Made by a program: the position numbers and the translations under genes | The notes under the pieces: generated by a model | The model's database searches: none | What the model saw: only the letters and a program-made list of their open reading frames with translations | What the model was told of the DNA's origin: nothing | Source of the DNA: Bacillota bacterium | GTDB lineage: Bacteria > Bacillota > Clostridia > Lachnospirales > Lachnospiraceae | Length of the DNA stretch: 8,709 nucleotides | NCBI GenBank assembly: GCA_023434365.1 | Contig: JAEYSV010000034.1 | Coordinates: 1-8,709, forward strand | Reading direction: 5' to 3' | Shown here: positions 1-7,612 of the stretch, one piece after another | How the letters are laid out: each line of letters begins with the position of its first letter | How positions within the stretch are numbered: position 1 is the first letter of the stretch

Positions 1-460
1 CTGGTTCCTCAAATAATACTTTTGGATAAAAGATTGCTTTGAATTTTACACCATCGTCAGTTTGCTTTTTCACGACTCTAGCAAACCCTACATAGGATGC
101 GATATCAGATGTGTTTGCAACAACTTCTTTTGTAGTAACCGTTTCTGTGTTTTCCCCTGAAGCAGTTACAAACTCCTTGGTCGCTGGATCCCAATACAAA
201 GTTACTTCAGTAACTGTTTTTCCTAAAATAGGAGCAAAAATAGTATCATCATTTTCATCGCCCGTAAGCACGATATTGGCATCTTTGAATTGGTTTGTTT
301 TCCATTTAGTCACATTGTCCGAGGCAATCTGGGCCGTATTCTTGTTTGGTGTAATACGAAACTCAATTGCACCGGTTAATTTTTTGGGTGCCTCATATGT
401 ATTTGTAGCACCCTCAGTTAATTTTCCATATAAAAATGAACTAAGTCCTCTATTAGCCAT
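1..460 (-). CDS. Major tail (tube) protein, phi13-like, 3' part cut by window edge
   Basis: This gene should encode the subunit that polymerises into the siphophage tail tube. It starts at the ATG at 460-458, preceded by a good ribosome binding site (TGGAGGAA, about 7 bases upstream) lying in the last codons of the upstream gene. The reading frame is open through base 1, giving 153 visible residues beginning MANRGLSSFLYGKL. The N-terminal Gly-Leu segment, the 'KKLTGAIEFRITPN' stretch (about residues 27-39), the 'GFARVVKK' segment (125-132) and 'FYPKVLFEEP' (144-153) resemble phi13-family major tail proteins. Position right after the head-tail connector genes supports the call. The length cannot be compared with the family because the C-terminus, where some relatives carry an Ig-like domain, is outside the window. 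The family call rests on recognition of pattern and position, not on an alignment. Confidence 0.8.
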   Translation of the reverse strand, partial: MANRGLSSFLYGKLTEGATNTYEAPKKLTGAIEFRITPNKNTAQIASDNVTKWKTNQFKDANIVLTGDENDDTIFAPILGKTVTEVTLYWDPATKEFVTASGENTETVTTKEVVANTSDIASYVGFARVVKKQTDDGVKFKAIFYPKVLFEEP

Positions 461-463
461 TTA

Positions 464-805
464 TTATTCCTCCATTCTTAGTGTTATTTCACACTCAAAT
501 ATAATATGTCGTTTCTCAGTATCTTTCTCGTATAAACTCTGTACTGAGATATTTATGAAATCATTTTTCCGTAGGTACGACTTAATAATTTGTTTTGTTT
601 TAATATAATTAACGTTGGCTGGTACAAATAAATGTATCTGCATATATGCAGTTTCTGCTTTCACCATGTTGTCAGCATGGAATGACTCCCTCTCATCTGC
701 ATAGTTAAATATGATATAGGATTGTTCAGCACCACTATACACATCCTGCTTAACCGGAAGTTTTACCGTATCAGACATAGCTAATAATATTGGATTTACA
801 TTCAT
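464..805 (-). CDS. Probable tail terminator / tail-completion protein (113 aa)
   Basis: This small soluble protein of mixed strands and helices lies between the gp10-like gene and the major tail gene, the slot normally taken by the tail terminator (HK97 gp11 or SPP1 gp17-like). That protein caps the tail tube and joins it to the head. The sequence itself shows no motif I can assign with certainty: a central 'YIIFNYADERES' strand region (residues about 30-41), then 'AYMQIHLFVPANVNY' and a C-terminal 'RHIIFECEITLRMEE', a layout like DUF806/gp17-type proteins. The start ATG overlaps the TGA stop of the preceding gene as ATGA, so it is translationally coupled. The gene ends in tandem TAA TAA stops, and its final codons carry the ribosome binding site of the major tail gene. 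Function is inferred mainly from position. Confidence 0.62.
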   Translation of the reverse strand: MNVNPILLAMSDTVKLPVKQDVYSGAEQSYIIFNYADERESFHADNMVKAETAYMQIHLFVPANVNYIKTKQIIKSYLRKNDFINISVQSLYEKDTEKRHIIFECEITLRMEE

Positions 806-1218
806 TTTGCACCCACTCTCTTGTTGTAAACTTCTTGCATTGCATCAATCACCTTAGTCCTACAATCGTTTTCTGCTTTTTGCATAAAAGGTACCTGGTC
901 TTGGTTCGAGTTTCCATATTCCATAGCCATAGCTTTGACCATATTTGGACTACCCTTCGAATCCTTACCTGCAAATGTAACATGACCGATAATCGCACCG
1001 TTTTTGGCTCGTTTTGCCCTTTTCATTTTAACTGATTGTACTAAGCCGCCTGTTAATTTACTTTTTGGTGACCTGCTTATAGATCCTTTTAGCGCTTTTT
1101 GAATAGCCGATTGATATATAGGCAAAGCTTCATTTATCATTTCTTCAGCTATGTCGCTCTGAAATATATCAAGTTGGCTCAAAAAGTCCATCGGAATATC
1201 GCATGAAAATGTTGCCAT
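802..1218 (-). CDS. HK97 gp10-like head-tail joining / tail-completion protein
   Basis: This 138-aa protein looks like the HK97-gp10-like family, which acts in siphophage neck or tail completion between the head adaptor and the tail terminator. An N-terminal helical part (about residues 11-45) is followed by a 'KLTGGLVQSVKMKRAKRAKNGAIIGHVTF' region, split here by turns as in the family. The family signature 'AMEYGNSNQDQVPFMQKAEND' region (roughly 97-117) corresponds to the usual 'veyGt...rPFl.pA' motif. A C-terminal helix ends the protein. The ATG directly abuts the TAG stop of the upstream gene. AGGAGA lies about 9 bases before it. The stop overlaps the next start by 4 bases. The protein is basic in its middle third. 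Confidence 0.8.
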   Translation of the reverse strand: MATFSCDIPMDFLSQLDIFQSDIAEEMINEALPIYQSAIQKALKGSISRSPKSKLTGGLVQSVKMKRAKRAKNGAIIGHVTFAGKDSKGSPNMVKAMAMEYGNSNQDQVPFMQKAENDCRTKVIDAMQEVYNKRVGAK

Positions 1219-1527
1219 CTATATCGCTCTCCTTTGACAAGTAAGTTCAATTTTACTACTCTTATTTTTCCGATGTGTCCTTTTGACCTCGTATACAGTG
1301 CCGTCTGATTCATCAATAACCTCTGATTGACTATTGTAATTACAAGCCATTATCTCAATCACTTGGTCAACTGTATATCCCATCTGATTGGCCAACATTT
1401 CATCGGCCCTCTTTGTATCTGTAAAATCTGCGGCAATTCCAGTAATGTAAATATCCTCATATGTTGGAAATCCGTCAGAATCCTCTGTTACTCTTCTCTC
1501 AGCAAGGAGTTTAATTGACTTATACAT
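1219..1527 (-). CDS. Head closure / head-tail adaptor protein (102 aa)
   Basis: This is a small beta-rich protein in the position of the head-tail adaptor (SPP1 gp16 / Phage_H_T_join-like), which closes the portal channel after packaging and provides the platform for the tail. Visible traits fit that family: an N-terminal strand with 'SIKLLAERRVTEDSDGFPT', where adaptors often have 'd..G..t' followed by a hydrophobic strand, a central acidic and helical segment, and the C-terminal 'GTVYEVKRTHRKNKSSKIEL' strands. The ATG at 1527 overlaps the stop of the connector gene by 8 bases (ATGTATAA), with GAGGT about 6 bases upstream. There is no catalytic motif and none is expected. Position and fold pattern together make the role likely, but the family is fast-evolving and the exact Pfam assignment is uncertain. 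Confidence 0.72.
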   Translation of the reverse strand: MYKSIKLLAERRVTEDSDGFPTYEDIYITGIAADFTDTKRADEMLANQMGYTVDQVIEIMACNYNSQSEVIDESDGTVYEVKRTHRKNKSSKIELTCQRRAI

Positions 1528-1810
1528 TAGCTACCTCGCTTTCTAACGATTCATCAAGGACTAACCTTACTGTCTTATCGCGAAACATTTCTAAATATGT
1601 AGCCGTATCACTTCTATCATCGCCAAGATAAGCTTTAACATAACAAGCTACGGCATTTACCGCCATTGCATTAGCTGCCGTAACATTCCCTATCGAGATG
1701 CCGCTTTGTATCATTTCATGTGTAGCTGATGCAATTAAGTCCAGGATCTCATCATCATAAATCGTTACGGATTCATGTATCCCACATCGTTTTTTGATTT
1801 TATTTAACAT
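1520..1810 (-). CDS. Phage gp6-like head-tail connector protein (96 aa)
   Basis: This is an all-helical protein of the gp6/YqbG-like head-tail connector family (Phage_connect_1 type). It forms a dodecameric ring under the portal. The sequence shows the expected short helices: 'LNKIKKRCGI' at the N-terminus, 'DDEILDLIASATHEMIQSGIS' (residues about 19-39), 'AANAMAVNAVACYVKAYLG' (45-63), and 'TATYLEMFRDKTVRLVLDES' (70-89). The pattern of a helix followed by 'a...yvka.lG' and then 'y...yd...' matches connector proteins. The length is typical. The start ATG is preceded by AGGTGAAGTC. It is the first gene after the putative terminator at 1825-1860, so its expression relative to the capsid gene may be set by readthrough there. 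Confidence 0.82.
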   Translation of the reverse strand: MLNKIKKRCGIHESVTIYDDEILDLIASATHEMIQSGISIGNVTAANAMAVNAVACYVKAYLGDDRSDTATYLEMFRDKTVRLVLDESLESEVANV

Positions 1811-1824
1811 GACTTCACCTACCT

Positions 1825-1860
1825 AAAAAACAACAAGGAGTATTTAAACCCCTTGTTGTT
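1825..1860 (-). terminator. Putative intrinsic terminator inside the structural operon
   Basis: On the minus strand a 10-base arm (AACAACAAGG, 1860-1851) pairs perfectly with CCTTGTTGTT (1838-1829) around a 12-base loop. The 3' side of the stem runs straight into TTTT (1828-1825), giving six consecutive T residues. This is a plausible rho-independent terminator for leftward transcription. The opposite orientation has no T-tract. It overlaps the last codons and stop of the 52-aa gene and lies just upstream of the connector gene, so if active it would be partial and would lower neck and tail transcripts relative to capsid transcripts. The stem is AU-rich apart from its base pairs near the loop, so efficiency is uncertain. 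Confidence 0.68.
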
Positions 1861-2002
1861 CCAAAAATTCGGCTATAATGTCAGCCTTTAATGATTTTGT
1901 GATGGTATACCCTAAGTCTGTCGCCAGTGTCTTGATTTGCGTGATAGTCATTGCTTCAAGATCGCTTTGCGTGTAAGTTGGACTAGTAAGGATATACCCC
2001 AT
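1844..2002 (-). CDS. Small HeH/Rho-N-like domain protein (52 aa)
   Basis: This short gene starts with the ATG at 2002-2000, whose first base is the last base of the capsid gene's TAA stop (TAATG overlap), and ends with TAA at 1846-1844. The product is 52 residues beginning MGYILTSPTYTQSDLEAM. Residues about 13-50 form two helices around an 'LGYTITKSLKADIIAEF' core. The pattern 'lt..qlk.lA..lgy.it.s.Kadiia.fl..q' is that of HeH/SAP/Rho-N-type helix-extended-helix domains, a fold often used for nucleic acid binding. Small proteins of this type often sit after the major capsid gene in Firmicutes phages. No role is established from sequence. It is strongly coupled to capsid translation, which suggests high expression. 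A role as head decoration or internal head protein is only a guess. Confidence 0.8.
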   Translation of the reverse strand: MGYILTSPTYTQSDLEAMTITQIKTLATDLGYTITKSLKADIIAEFLEQQGV

Positions 2003-3183
2003 TATTCCCCCACTGTAGAGTACTCCGCTTTGACAATTGCTTCGGCATCTACAACCTGAATATCAAGACGTTCTCTAACTTTGATACCTGTTAAATCTTT
2101 GCCCCATAAGTCACCGGCTTCGGTTGATGTTTCGATAGATAAGTTTTCTCTATCAAAAATAGTGATAGCTTCGGCCAAGTCTCCACATACGATAGGGTAT
2201 TTATATCCGTCTACGGTAACCTCATCGACATTCATTACTTTTGCACTTGGCAGCACTTTATCAGATACCTTAGTGATAGGATATTTCCCAAATAGTAGCA
2301 TTTGTGTTGCCTGGGTTGGATTAGGTTGCAACACATACTTTCCGTCAGTATCTTTTAACGTATCTAACCAGTTGAATCCGCTTTGATTAGTGACAACTTT
2401 AGAAGTTGTTGCAATTGCCGGGTCAAGAGTAACATTAAAAATTTTCTTTAGATCATCAATACCCGTTACAACCACTTCTTTTCCGGCAGTAATTTCGTTG
2501 ATTTTAGCAACGATTAACGCGTTACGAGTGGCTTTTGCTTTCTTTGCAATCCATCTCTTAAGGTATCGTAAGATGTTTTCTGCAGTATCCTGCAAAAGTT
2601 CCCTTGTAACTTTGAGGATACCGCCTTTTTTCTTAACCTTATAGGAAATTTTTTCGAACTGTGGAGTAGGAGCATCTGGAAACTCTGTTTCTTCATCCAC
2701 GTTATCGAATGGAACCTGGTCAGCTTTCTTCTCAATTACTCTGGATCCGGATAACGTGGTAACTGGTTCAACATTGACTAAGTTTTCTAATGCATCCTCG
2801 GAGCGTCTTAGCTCTTTAATCTGGGTAGAGATGTCTTGTGGCACTGTTAAGCCGCCATCAGCAGCAACACCCTCGCTCATGGAGTTAATTACTTCTACGT
2901 CAGCAGCTTTTGGGGCTTCGCGTCTTACCATAGCTTTAATTACATTTACAAATGCACCTGTGATACTGTTCTTCTTTTCCTGAGTTCCGTTTGCAGCTTG
3001 GTTTTGCATCTTCTGTTCATCTTCCTCTTCCAAATCATACAGTAAGTCAAACTTAGCCTGTAATGATTTGAGTTCTTCTTTCGCTTTAGCAGCATCTTCT
3101 AATTTATTTTCGGCCGCTAAGGTCTTAACTTCTTGTTTCTTTGCATTGATCTGATCAAGTAACTCTCTCAATTCTTTGTTCAT
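2002..3183 (-). CDS. HK97-fold major capsid protein with N-terminal scaffold-like domain
   Basis: This is the phage major capsid protein (HK97 gp5 family, 393 aa), which assembles into the icosahedral prohead. Residues 1 to about 60 are a heptad-rich, highly charged coiled coil, the equivalent of the HK97 delta domain that scaffolds assembly and is then removed by the prohead protease. The mature chain probably begins somewhere near residues 85-110, just before 'AADGGLTVPQDI', the typical start of the folded part. The E-loop and spine-helix region follows ('VTTLSGSRVIEKKADQVPF' about 141-159; 'LKVTRELLQDTAENI' about 190-204). The C-terminal 'AITIFDRENLSIETSTEAGDLW' and 'VRERLDIQVVDAEAIV' segments are characteristic. 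AAAGGATGG precedes the ATG at 3183. Cross-linking residues cannot be assigned by eye. Confidence 0.95.
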   Translation of the reverse strand: MNKELRELLDQINAKKQEVKTLAAENKLEDAAKAKEELKSLQAKFDLLYDLEEEDEQKMQNQAANGTQEKKNSITGAFVNVIKAMVRREAPKAADVEVINSMSEGVAADGGLTVPQDISTQIKELRRSEDALENLVNVEPVTTLSGSRVIEKKADQVPFDNVDEETEFPDAPTPQFEKISYKVKKKGGILKVTRELLQDTAENILRYLKRWIAKKAKATRNALIVAKINEITAGKEVVVTGIDDLKKIFNVTLDPAIATTSKVVTNQSGFNWLDTLKDTDGKYVLQPNPTQATQMLLFGKYPITKVSDKVLPSAKVMNVDEVTVDGYKYPIVCGDLAEAITIFDRENLSIETSTEAGDLWGKDLTGIKVRERLDIQVVDAEAIVKAEYSTVGE

Positions 3184-3232
3184 GGTTTATACCATCCTTT
3201 CATTCATTGTTTTTAAATATTAAAAAAGGACT

Positions 3233-4036
3233 TTAGAATCCGTAAAGGTCTAAGTCCTCTAGTAATTGATTTTTAATTGCTTCATTTTGTTTCTCGGTAT
3301 CTTTCATAGATTGCTCTGTGTCAGCTGCTTTTTGTGGAATTTCCTTTAAGTCTTTCGGAATATTAAGGTATTTCTCAAAATATTCACTCTCGCAAGCTGC
3401 CGCTTCTATACCGTCTTCAACTTCAATATCGAAATAATTTGCGATTTCACTACCGACTAGCCACGTTTCTTCATTAACCAATGCTTCGATAGTCTCTTTT
3501 GTTACTCCATCTTTTACCTTACTCATATAGGTGTTCATAATCGCTTTTTGGCAATTGTCAAGTGTTTCTGCGTCTTTTCGTAAGTCGTCTGCGTTCATTG
3601 TGGTAAAAAAGTAGCTTAACAACGGCTTATGGACCATCAATGTAGAGTTGTTCGCTGCCACTAGTTTATCAGCTACCATTGCGATTACGCTTGCGATACT
3701 TGCAGCGATACCATCAATATAGACTGTTTTATATGCCTTATGATTCTTAAGCAGATTGTAAATTGCAATTCCGCCAAACACTGAACCCCCGCCAGAATTG
3801 ATGTGAATGTCAATATTATCTACATCTCCGATATCATCAAGAAAATCTTTGATATCTTTCGGACATTTATCATCCGGATAATATTCTTTGTAGTATTCAG
3901 ACATGGATTCACTGATAATATCGCCATATAAATACAACTCTGCTGATGTGGATGTTTGGTTTTTAATTTCCATACAACCAGTATTTCTGACCTTGCCTTG
4001 CTTGTCTTTTGCCTTAAATTGCAGTATTTTACTCAT
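3233..4036 (-). CDS. ClpP-like prohead (head maturation) protease
   Basis: This serine peptidase of the ClpP/crotonase fold should cleave the scaffold domain of the major capsid protein encoded next to it. Numbering from the ATG at 4036 (267 aa), the landmarks are 'INSGGGSVFGG' (about 79-89, oxyanion-side glycine loop), 'DGIAASIASV' with the likely nucleophile Ser113, 'LMVHKP' with His136, and 'NEETWLVG' (about 188-195) where an acidic residue aligns with the ClpP aspartate. A charged, helical C-terminal tail (about 230-267) follows the protease core. The frame is open to a GTG at 4045, but AAAGGA sits about 10 bases before the ATG at 4036 and almost on top of the GTG, so I choose the ATG. 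It overlaps the portal gene's end by 8 bases. Confidence 0.93.
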   Translation of the reverse strand: MSKILQFKAKDKQGKVRNTGCMEIKNQTSTSAELYLYGDIISESMSEYYKEYYPDDKCPKDIKDFLDDIGDVDNIDIHINSGGGSVFGGIAIYNLLKNHKAYKTVYIDGIAASIASVIAMVADKLVAANNSTLMVHKPLLSYFFTTMNADDLRKDAETLDNCQKAIMNTYMSKVKDGVTKETIEALVNEETWLVGSEIANYFDIEVEDGIEAAACESEYFEKYLNIPKDLKEIPQKAADTEQSMKDTEKQNEAIKNQLLEDLDLYGF

Positions 4037-5288
4037 TTTTTTCACTTCCTTTCGTTACATATTGTGTTCCGGCTAATTCCAACGGAATAATGTTACCGTT
4101 TGCATATATCCTATCGCCGTATTCGTTACTTGGCCGGTCAAGGTACTCTCTTGCTTCATTTGGCGTATAAATTCCACCTTGTACCAAATTTTTTAGCATT
4201 TCGGCTTGTGATTTACTGTCTGCACGCAAGATTACCTTTTCGTTAAACTTAAAGTAATAACCTGCCTCTCTTTCCTTATCGGTCAGTAGTTTGTAGTTGA
4301 TTTCTTCCTCATATTGCTTAAGAATATAAAGCATTGTGTCAACTAAAAAAGAGAGCTGTTGACTCTCTGAATTGGCATATGAAGATTTCTCATAATCATT
4401 TATGTGATTAGGTTTTATGCCAAAGGCGGCAGCGATCTGTAGAGCCGTGTATTTCTTTAACTCAAAAAATTGTGCATCTGTTAGATTGACGTTTAGTGGT
4501 TGCAACTGCATACCGACCGGAACAGGAACAATTCTCCCTGCATTTTTAGCACCTGATAGCATTTCTTCGTACTTATCTTGAAGCTTTTTCGACCTGCCAG
4601 GGTCTAACTCCCCAGTATACTGCAGTGCCATGCTTGCCGTAAGTCCTTGTTTATAAAGGTTATTCATAAACTCTTGACTTTCCAACCCGCCGGCAAGTGT
4701 GCTCTTTAGAATTTTTTTCACTGGCTCACCGCTAATACCATCAAATGATAACCATGTTTTGAAATGCATTACGTCTCCTTGCTTAAAGACGTATGTTTCT
4801 CCGCTATGCTTGTCGTCGTATTGATAATATAGTCTACCCTTGTCGCCAAAAATGCCCTTGTCGTCCATGAGTAATGATACACTGTCGCTTGGCATCGGCC
4901 ATAGGTCGACTGTTTCGATTTTACCACCATACTTTTCTTTAATAAACTTTCGCCGGATCCACACAAAACCGTTTCCATTATTATTTCGATTATTTTCAAC
5001 GACAGTCCATAATGTAGTAGGTGTCATAACTGCATTGGGACGGTCAGATAACAATTTATAGATAGGTGTGCTTTTTGCCTTTTCTCTTCCCTTGTCAGTG
5101 GACTGATAATACTTTATAGGCAATTTACCAAGTGTCTCTGATAACATTTTCATACAAGTAAAATATGTGAGCTCGCTCAACACATTCTTGCTTTCGCTTA
5201 CAATTCCCATCCATTCTAGCATAGCTTCACTATTCAAGTCGGCCACTGGTCTCACTAATATATTTGCATACTTACTTATATCTCCCAA
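4029..5288 (-). CDS. HK97-family portal protein
   Basis: This protein forms the dodecameric portal ring through which DNA enters and leaves the capsid and to which terminase and connector bind. The 419-aa length is normal for the HK97 portal family. Recognisable segments are the N-terminal helix with 'CMKMLSETLGKLPIKYY' (about 45-61), 'VENNRNNNGNGFVWIRR' (97-113), 'DVMHFKTWLSFDGISGEP' (172-189), and the highly conserved 'LQIAAAFGIKPNHIND' then 'SYANSESQQLSFLVDTM' (283-319). The C-terminal 'NEAREYLDRPS' motif (377-387) is also typical. Translation appears to start at a TTG (5288-5286) with AAGGAAG about 9 bases upstream, and I see no in-frame ATG or GTG nearby. The large-terminase stop is only 15 bases upstream. 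The end overlaps the protease gene by 8 bases. Confidence 0.95.
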   Translation of the reverse strand: MGDISKYANILVRPVADLNSEAMLEWMGIVSESKNVLSELTYFTCMKMLSETLGKLPIKYYQSTDKGREKAKSTPIYKLLSDRPNAVMTPTTLWTVVENNRNNNGNGFVWIRRKFIKEKYGGKIETVDLWPMPSDSVSLLMDDKGIFGDKGRLYYQYDDKHSGETYVFKQGDVMHFKTWLSFDGISGEPVKKILKSTLAGGLESQEFMNNLYKQGLTASMALQYTGELDPGRSKKLQDKYEEMLSGAKNAGRIVPVPVGMQLQPLNVNLTDAQFFELKKYTALQIAAAFGIKPNHINDYEKSSYANSESQQLSFLVDTMLYILKQYEEEINYKLLTDKEREAGYYFKFNEKVILRADSKSQAEMLKNLVQGGIYTPNEAREYLDRPSNEYGDRIYANGNIIPLELAGTQYVTKGSEKNE

Positions 5289-5303
5289 ATTCTCACTTCC
5301 TTT

Positions 5304-7109
5304 CTAAAAAGATTCTAAAAATTTATCAACAACATCGTTTATAGTTGATGTAAATTGATGATATAATGCCAGTTTAAAAGCGCATAATGCAGCGTCTACA
5401 GGGTCAATTTTATATTTCGTTGCATCCTTATCTATCTTTATTAACCCATTGTTTACTCTTATAACTGCGTTACTCATAGCAAAGTTAAGTAACGGGTCAT
5501 ACAAATAATAGATTTCGCGCTCATACGCCGTTTCCCTAAACCCACTCGTGCTTTCATTTAATGATTTGTGAGACTGATAAACTTCTTCTACTTCATACCC
5601 CATATTTGATAAGTCCATCATTATTTTACTGGCATTTGCCGGATCGAAACATAAGGTTTCGATGTGCCACTGCATTTTTTTACAAATGGCTATTACATAT
5701 CTCATTACTGCATCCTGGTCAACTATTTCCGTGTTAGTGATAGTTAAGTACCCCATTCGTTCCCATGCGTCATACGGAACTTTATCTTTTGCAATACGCT
5801 CTGCTAGTTTTTCACGATTAGGAATAAATGAATGTGAATATAGTATGTAACCGATTATTTCTTTCTCAATCTCATTTCCGTCTTTATCTAGCACTTTTTT
5901 GAATCTTCCAGTCTTAAACGGAATGATAAAGGCTACGGAAGTTAAGTCTATCTTGGCAGACATATCAAAACCGACGTATACGCTCATGCCTTTGGTGTCA
6001 ACAGGAAGTTCCTTGACTTCGCAACGCTTCCACTTTGCCATATCCATATAGCCATTTTCTTTTGCTTGCACCCAAATGTTAAGGCATTTTGTGAGAAAAG
6101 CTGTCATTTTTTCCGGGATCTCTTTAGCAATTTTGTACTCGCCACGGATTTTTTCTTGACCCTCTTTATAGGTCATTCTAATTGGGTTAGCTTTAAACCA
6201 TAGTCTTTCGTTGGATATGTTGGTAATTTCTTTGAAGTCGTCCGGGTCTAATTCACATATATCAATAAAATATTCATCGTTAAAGATATCTATATTAGAA
6301 TCTAATATCTTTGAACAGTATTGGTATTCTTGTGTATAACAAGGATAAGTCAAATCCATGCCAGCAGTGGTAATAATCATCAATAATGATTCTTTGGTGT
6401 TGGAACCTAGTCCCAGATCATAAAACTCGGTTGTTTGGTGTTGATGGTACTCGTCCAATATAAGTCCTGCCGGATTGGTACCGTCACCCTTTTTCCCATC
6501 TTCTTTGCATAGTGCTTTGATGTAACTTCCTGTTTTTATATGGGTTATTTTATCTTTAGTAATCTTGAATTTGGTCTTTAGTGGAGAGCCGGCAAGCATT
6601 AAAATTGCTTCTTCAAAGATAATCTTTGACTGATCTCTTTTTACTCCGGCAGTGTAGTACTCGTATACCTCGCCATTCTTTGTTGATTGTGACGATATCT
6701 CGTAAAGCGCAACACCTGCTTCTTCTTGTGATTTTGCATTTTTCCTGGCCACCTCAATAAATGATTTTTTAAATCTTTTATAACCTGTTTTTTCATGTCG
6801 CCATCCATATAATTGGCACAAGTCGAATCTTTGCCACGGAGTGAGTACGATCGACTTTCCTGCGAGTATTCCTTTAGAATGTCTGAGGTAACTAAACCAT
6901 TCGACAATTCCTTGCGCTTCTACTTCATCCCATATATACGGAAAAGGTTCGGATAATGTATTTCTACATTCCGAACGCTTTAAGTCATCCAGGAACCTTT
7001 GACATGCCTGTTTATGTTTAATGCAGCTTATGTAGTCTTCGAATTCATTGACATGTTTATCCTCAAGGCAATCTTTGACGTACTGTAGTAATTGTTCTTT
7101 GATAGTCAC
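5304..7109 (-). CDS. terL: Phage terminase large subunit (ATPase and nuclease)
   Basis: This is the motor that pumps DNA into the prohead and cuts concatemers. The 601-aa length matches HK97-type Terminase_1 proteins. Visible motifs are 'TPWQRFDL' (about 90-97, adenine-binding/Q-motif region), the deviant Walker A segment 'EVARKNAKSQE' (119-129), Walker B 'LILDEYHQH' with Asp219-Glu220 (216-224), and the coupling motif 'IITTAG' (245-250). The RNase H-like nuclease domain then contributes acidic residues at 'VGFDMS' (Asp382), 'CFDPANASK' (Asp489) and 'KIDPVDAALCAF' (Asp569/Asp572). It starts with GTG (7109-7107), sharing one base with the small-subunit stop (TAGTG), with a weak GGTGG upstream, so translation is probably coupled. 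All key acidic residues look intact. Confidence 0.96.
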   Translation of the reverse strand: MTIKEQLLQYVKDCLEDKHVNEFEDYISCIKHKQACQRFLDDLKRSECRNTLSEPFPYIWDEVEAQGIVEWFSYLRHSKGILAGKSIVLTPWQRFDLCQLYGWRHEKTGYKRFKKSFIEVARKNAKSQEEAGVALYEISSQSTKNGEVYEYYTAGVKRDQSKIIFEEAILMLAGSPLKTKFKITKDKITHIKTGSYIKALCKEDGKKGDGTNPAGLILDEYHQHQTTEFYDLGLGSNTKESLLMIITTAGMDLTYPCYTQEYQYCSKILDSNIDIFNDEYFIDICELDPDDFKEITNISNERLWFKANPIRMTYKEGQEKIRGEYKIAKEIPEKMTAFLTKCLNIWVQAKENGYMDMAKWKRCEVKELPVDTKGMSVYVGFDMSAKIDLTSVAFIIPFKTGRFKKVLDKDGNEIEKEIIGYILYSHSFIPNREKLAERIAKDKVPYDAWERMGYLTITNTEIVDQDAVMRYVIAICKKMQWHIETLCFDPANASKIMMDLSNMGYEVEEVYQSHKSLNESTSGFRETAYEREIYYLYDPLLNFAMSNAVIRVNNGLIKIDKDATKYKIDPVDAALCAFKLALYHQFTSTINDVVDKFLESF

Positions 7110-7591
7110 TAAATACCACCAAATTTCCTGTTTATTTCTTCTTCTTCCTTGCTAATCTTTATAGAAGCTGTCTTTAATCTACTGTCAATAGTCATACCGC
7201 ATAATGAAGCAAACTTTCTCATCTCGGATGCATAATTTGTTTGTATATCAATTAATGGATTCTTTACAATTATCGTTCCAGTCCTGGTTTCTCGTACCAC
7301 ATAATAATCCTGATCTTTTAGCTGTTCTGTGACGTGAATATAATTCGAAAAAGCATTGCAATATGCGCCTAAATTATTCAAATCAAGGTTCCCAATCATG
7401 TCAATTTCTTTTAATTCTTTAACAATTCTCTTAAATTCTTTCTTTGCTATATCATCAATAAGCCATATCGGAGGTGTCTTAAGTTGGTTTCTGCCGGTTC
7501 TAATATATTCCTCTTCCATGCGCTTTTTTTCTTGCTGAAATACTGTCAAGTTTCCTTTTTGCATACTAATTGGTTTTCTTTGTCTTGGCAT
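7109..7591 (-). CDS. terS: Terminase small subunit, P27 family
   Basis: This DNA-recognition subunit of the terminase binds the packaging site and recruits the large subunit. Starting at the ATG at 7591 the protein has 160 residues and begins MPRQRKPISMQKGN, the usual opening of P27-family small terminases. The helical middle ('DDIAKKEFKRIVKELKEID', 'LNNLGAYCNAFSNYIHVTEQ') is followed by the typical 'VVRETRTGTIIVKNPLIDI' strand segment and 'YASEMRKFASLCGMTIDSR', then an acidic C-terminal tail. The frame extends to a GTG at 7612, but AAAGGAGG (7607-7600) lies inside that extension and 8 bases before the ATG at 7591, so the shorter start is preferred. The gene follows the putative packaging region and overlaps the large-subunit gene by one base. 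Confidence 0.92.
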   Translation of the reverse strand: MPRQRKPISMQKGNLTVFQQEKKRMEEEYIRTGRNQLKTPPIWLIDDIAKKEFKRIVKELKEIDMIGNLDLNNLGAYCNAFSNYIHVTEQLKDQDYYVVRETRTGTIIVKNPLIDIQTNYASEMRKFASLCGMTIDSRLKTASIKISKEEEEINRKFGGI

Positions 7592-7612
7592 CACTTTTAC
7601 CTCCTTTGCCAC

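Noticed and set aside
111..608. 165-codon plus-strand frame over the major tail and tail terminator genes
   Set aside because: It is antisense to two well-supported genes, lacks a convincing start signal and has a low-complexity hydrophobic composition typical of shadow frames.
2081..2983. Plus-strand frames across the capsid gene (2081-2386, 2390-2644, 2756-2983)
   Set aside because: They are shadows of the capsid coding sequence with no ribosome binding sites or recognisable domains.
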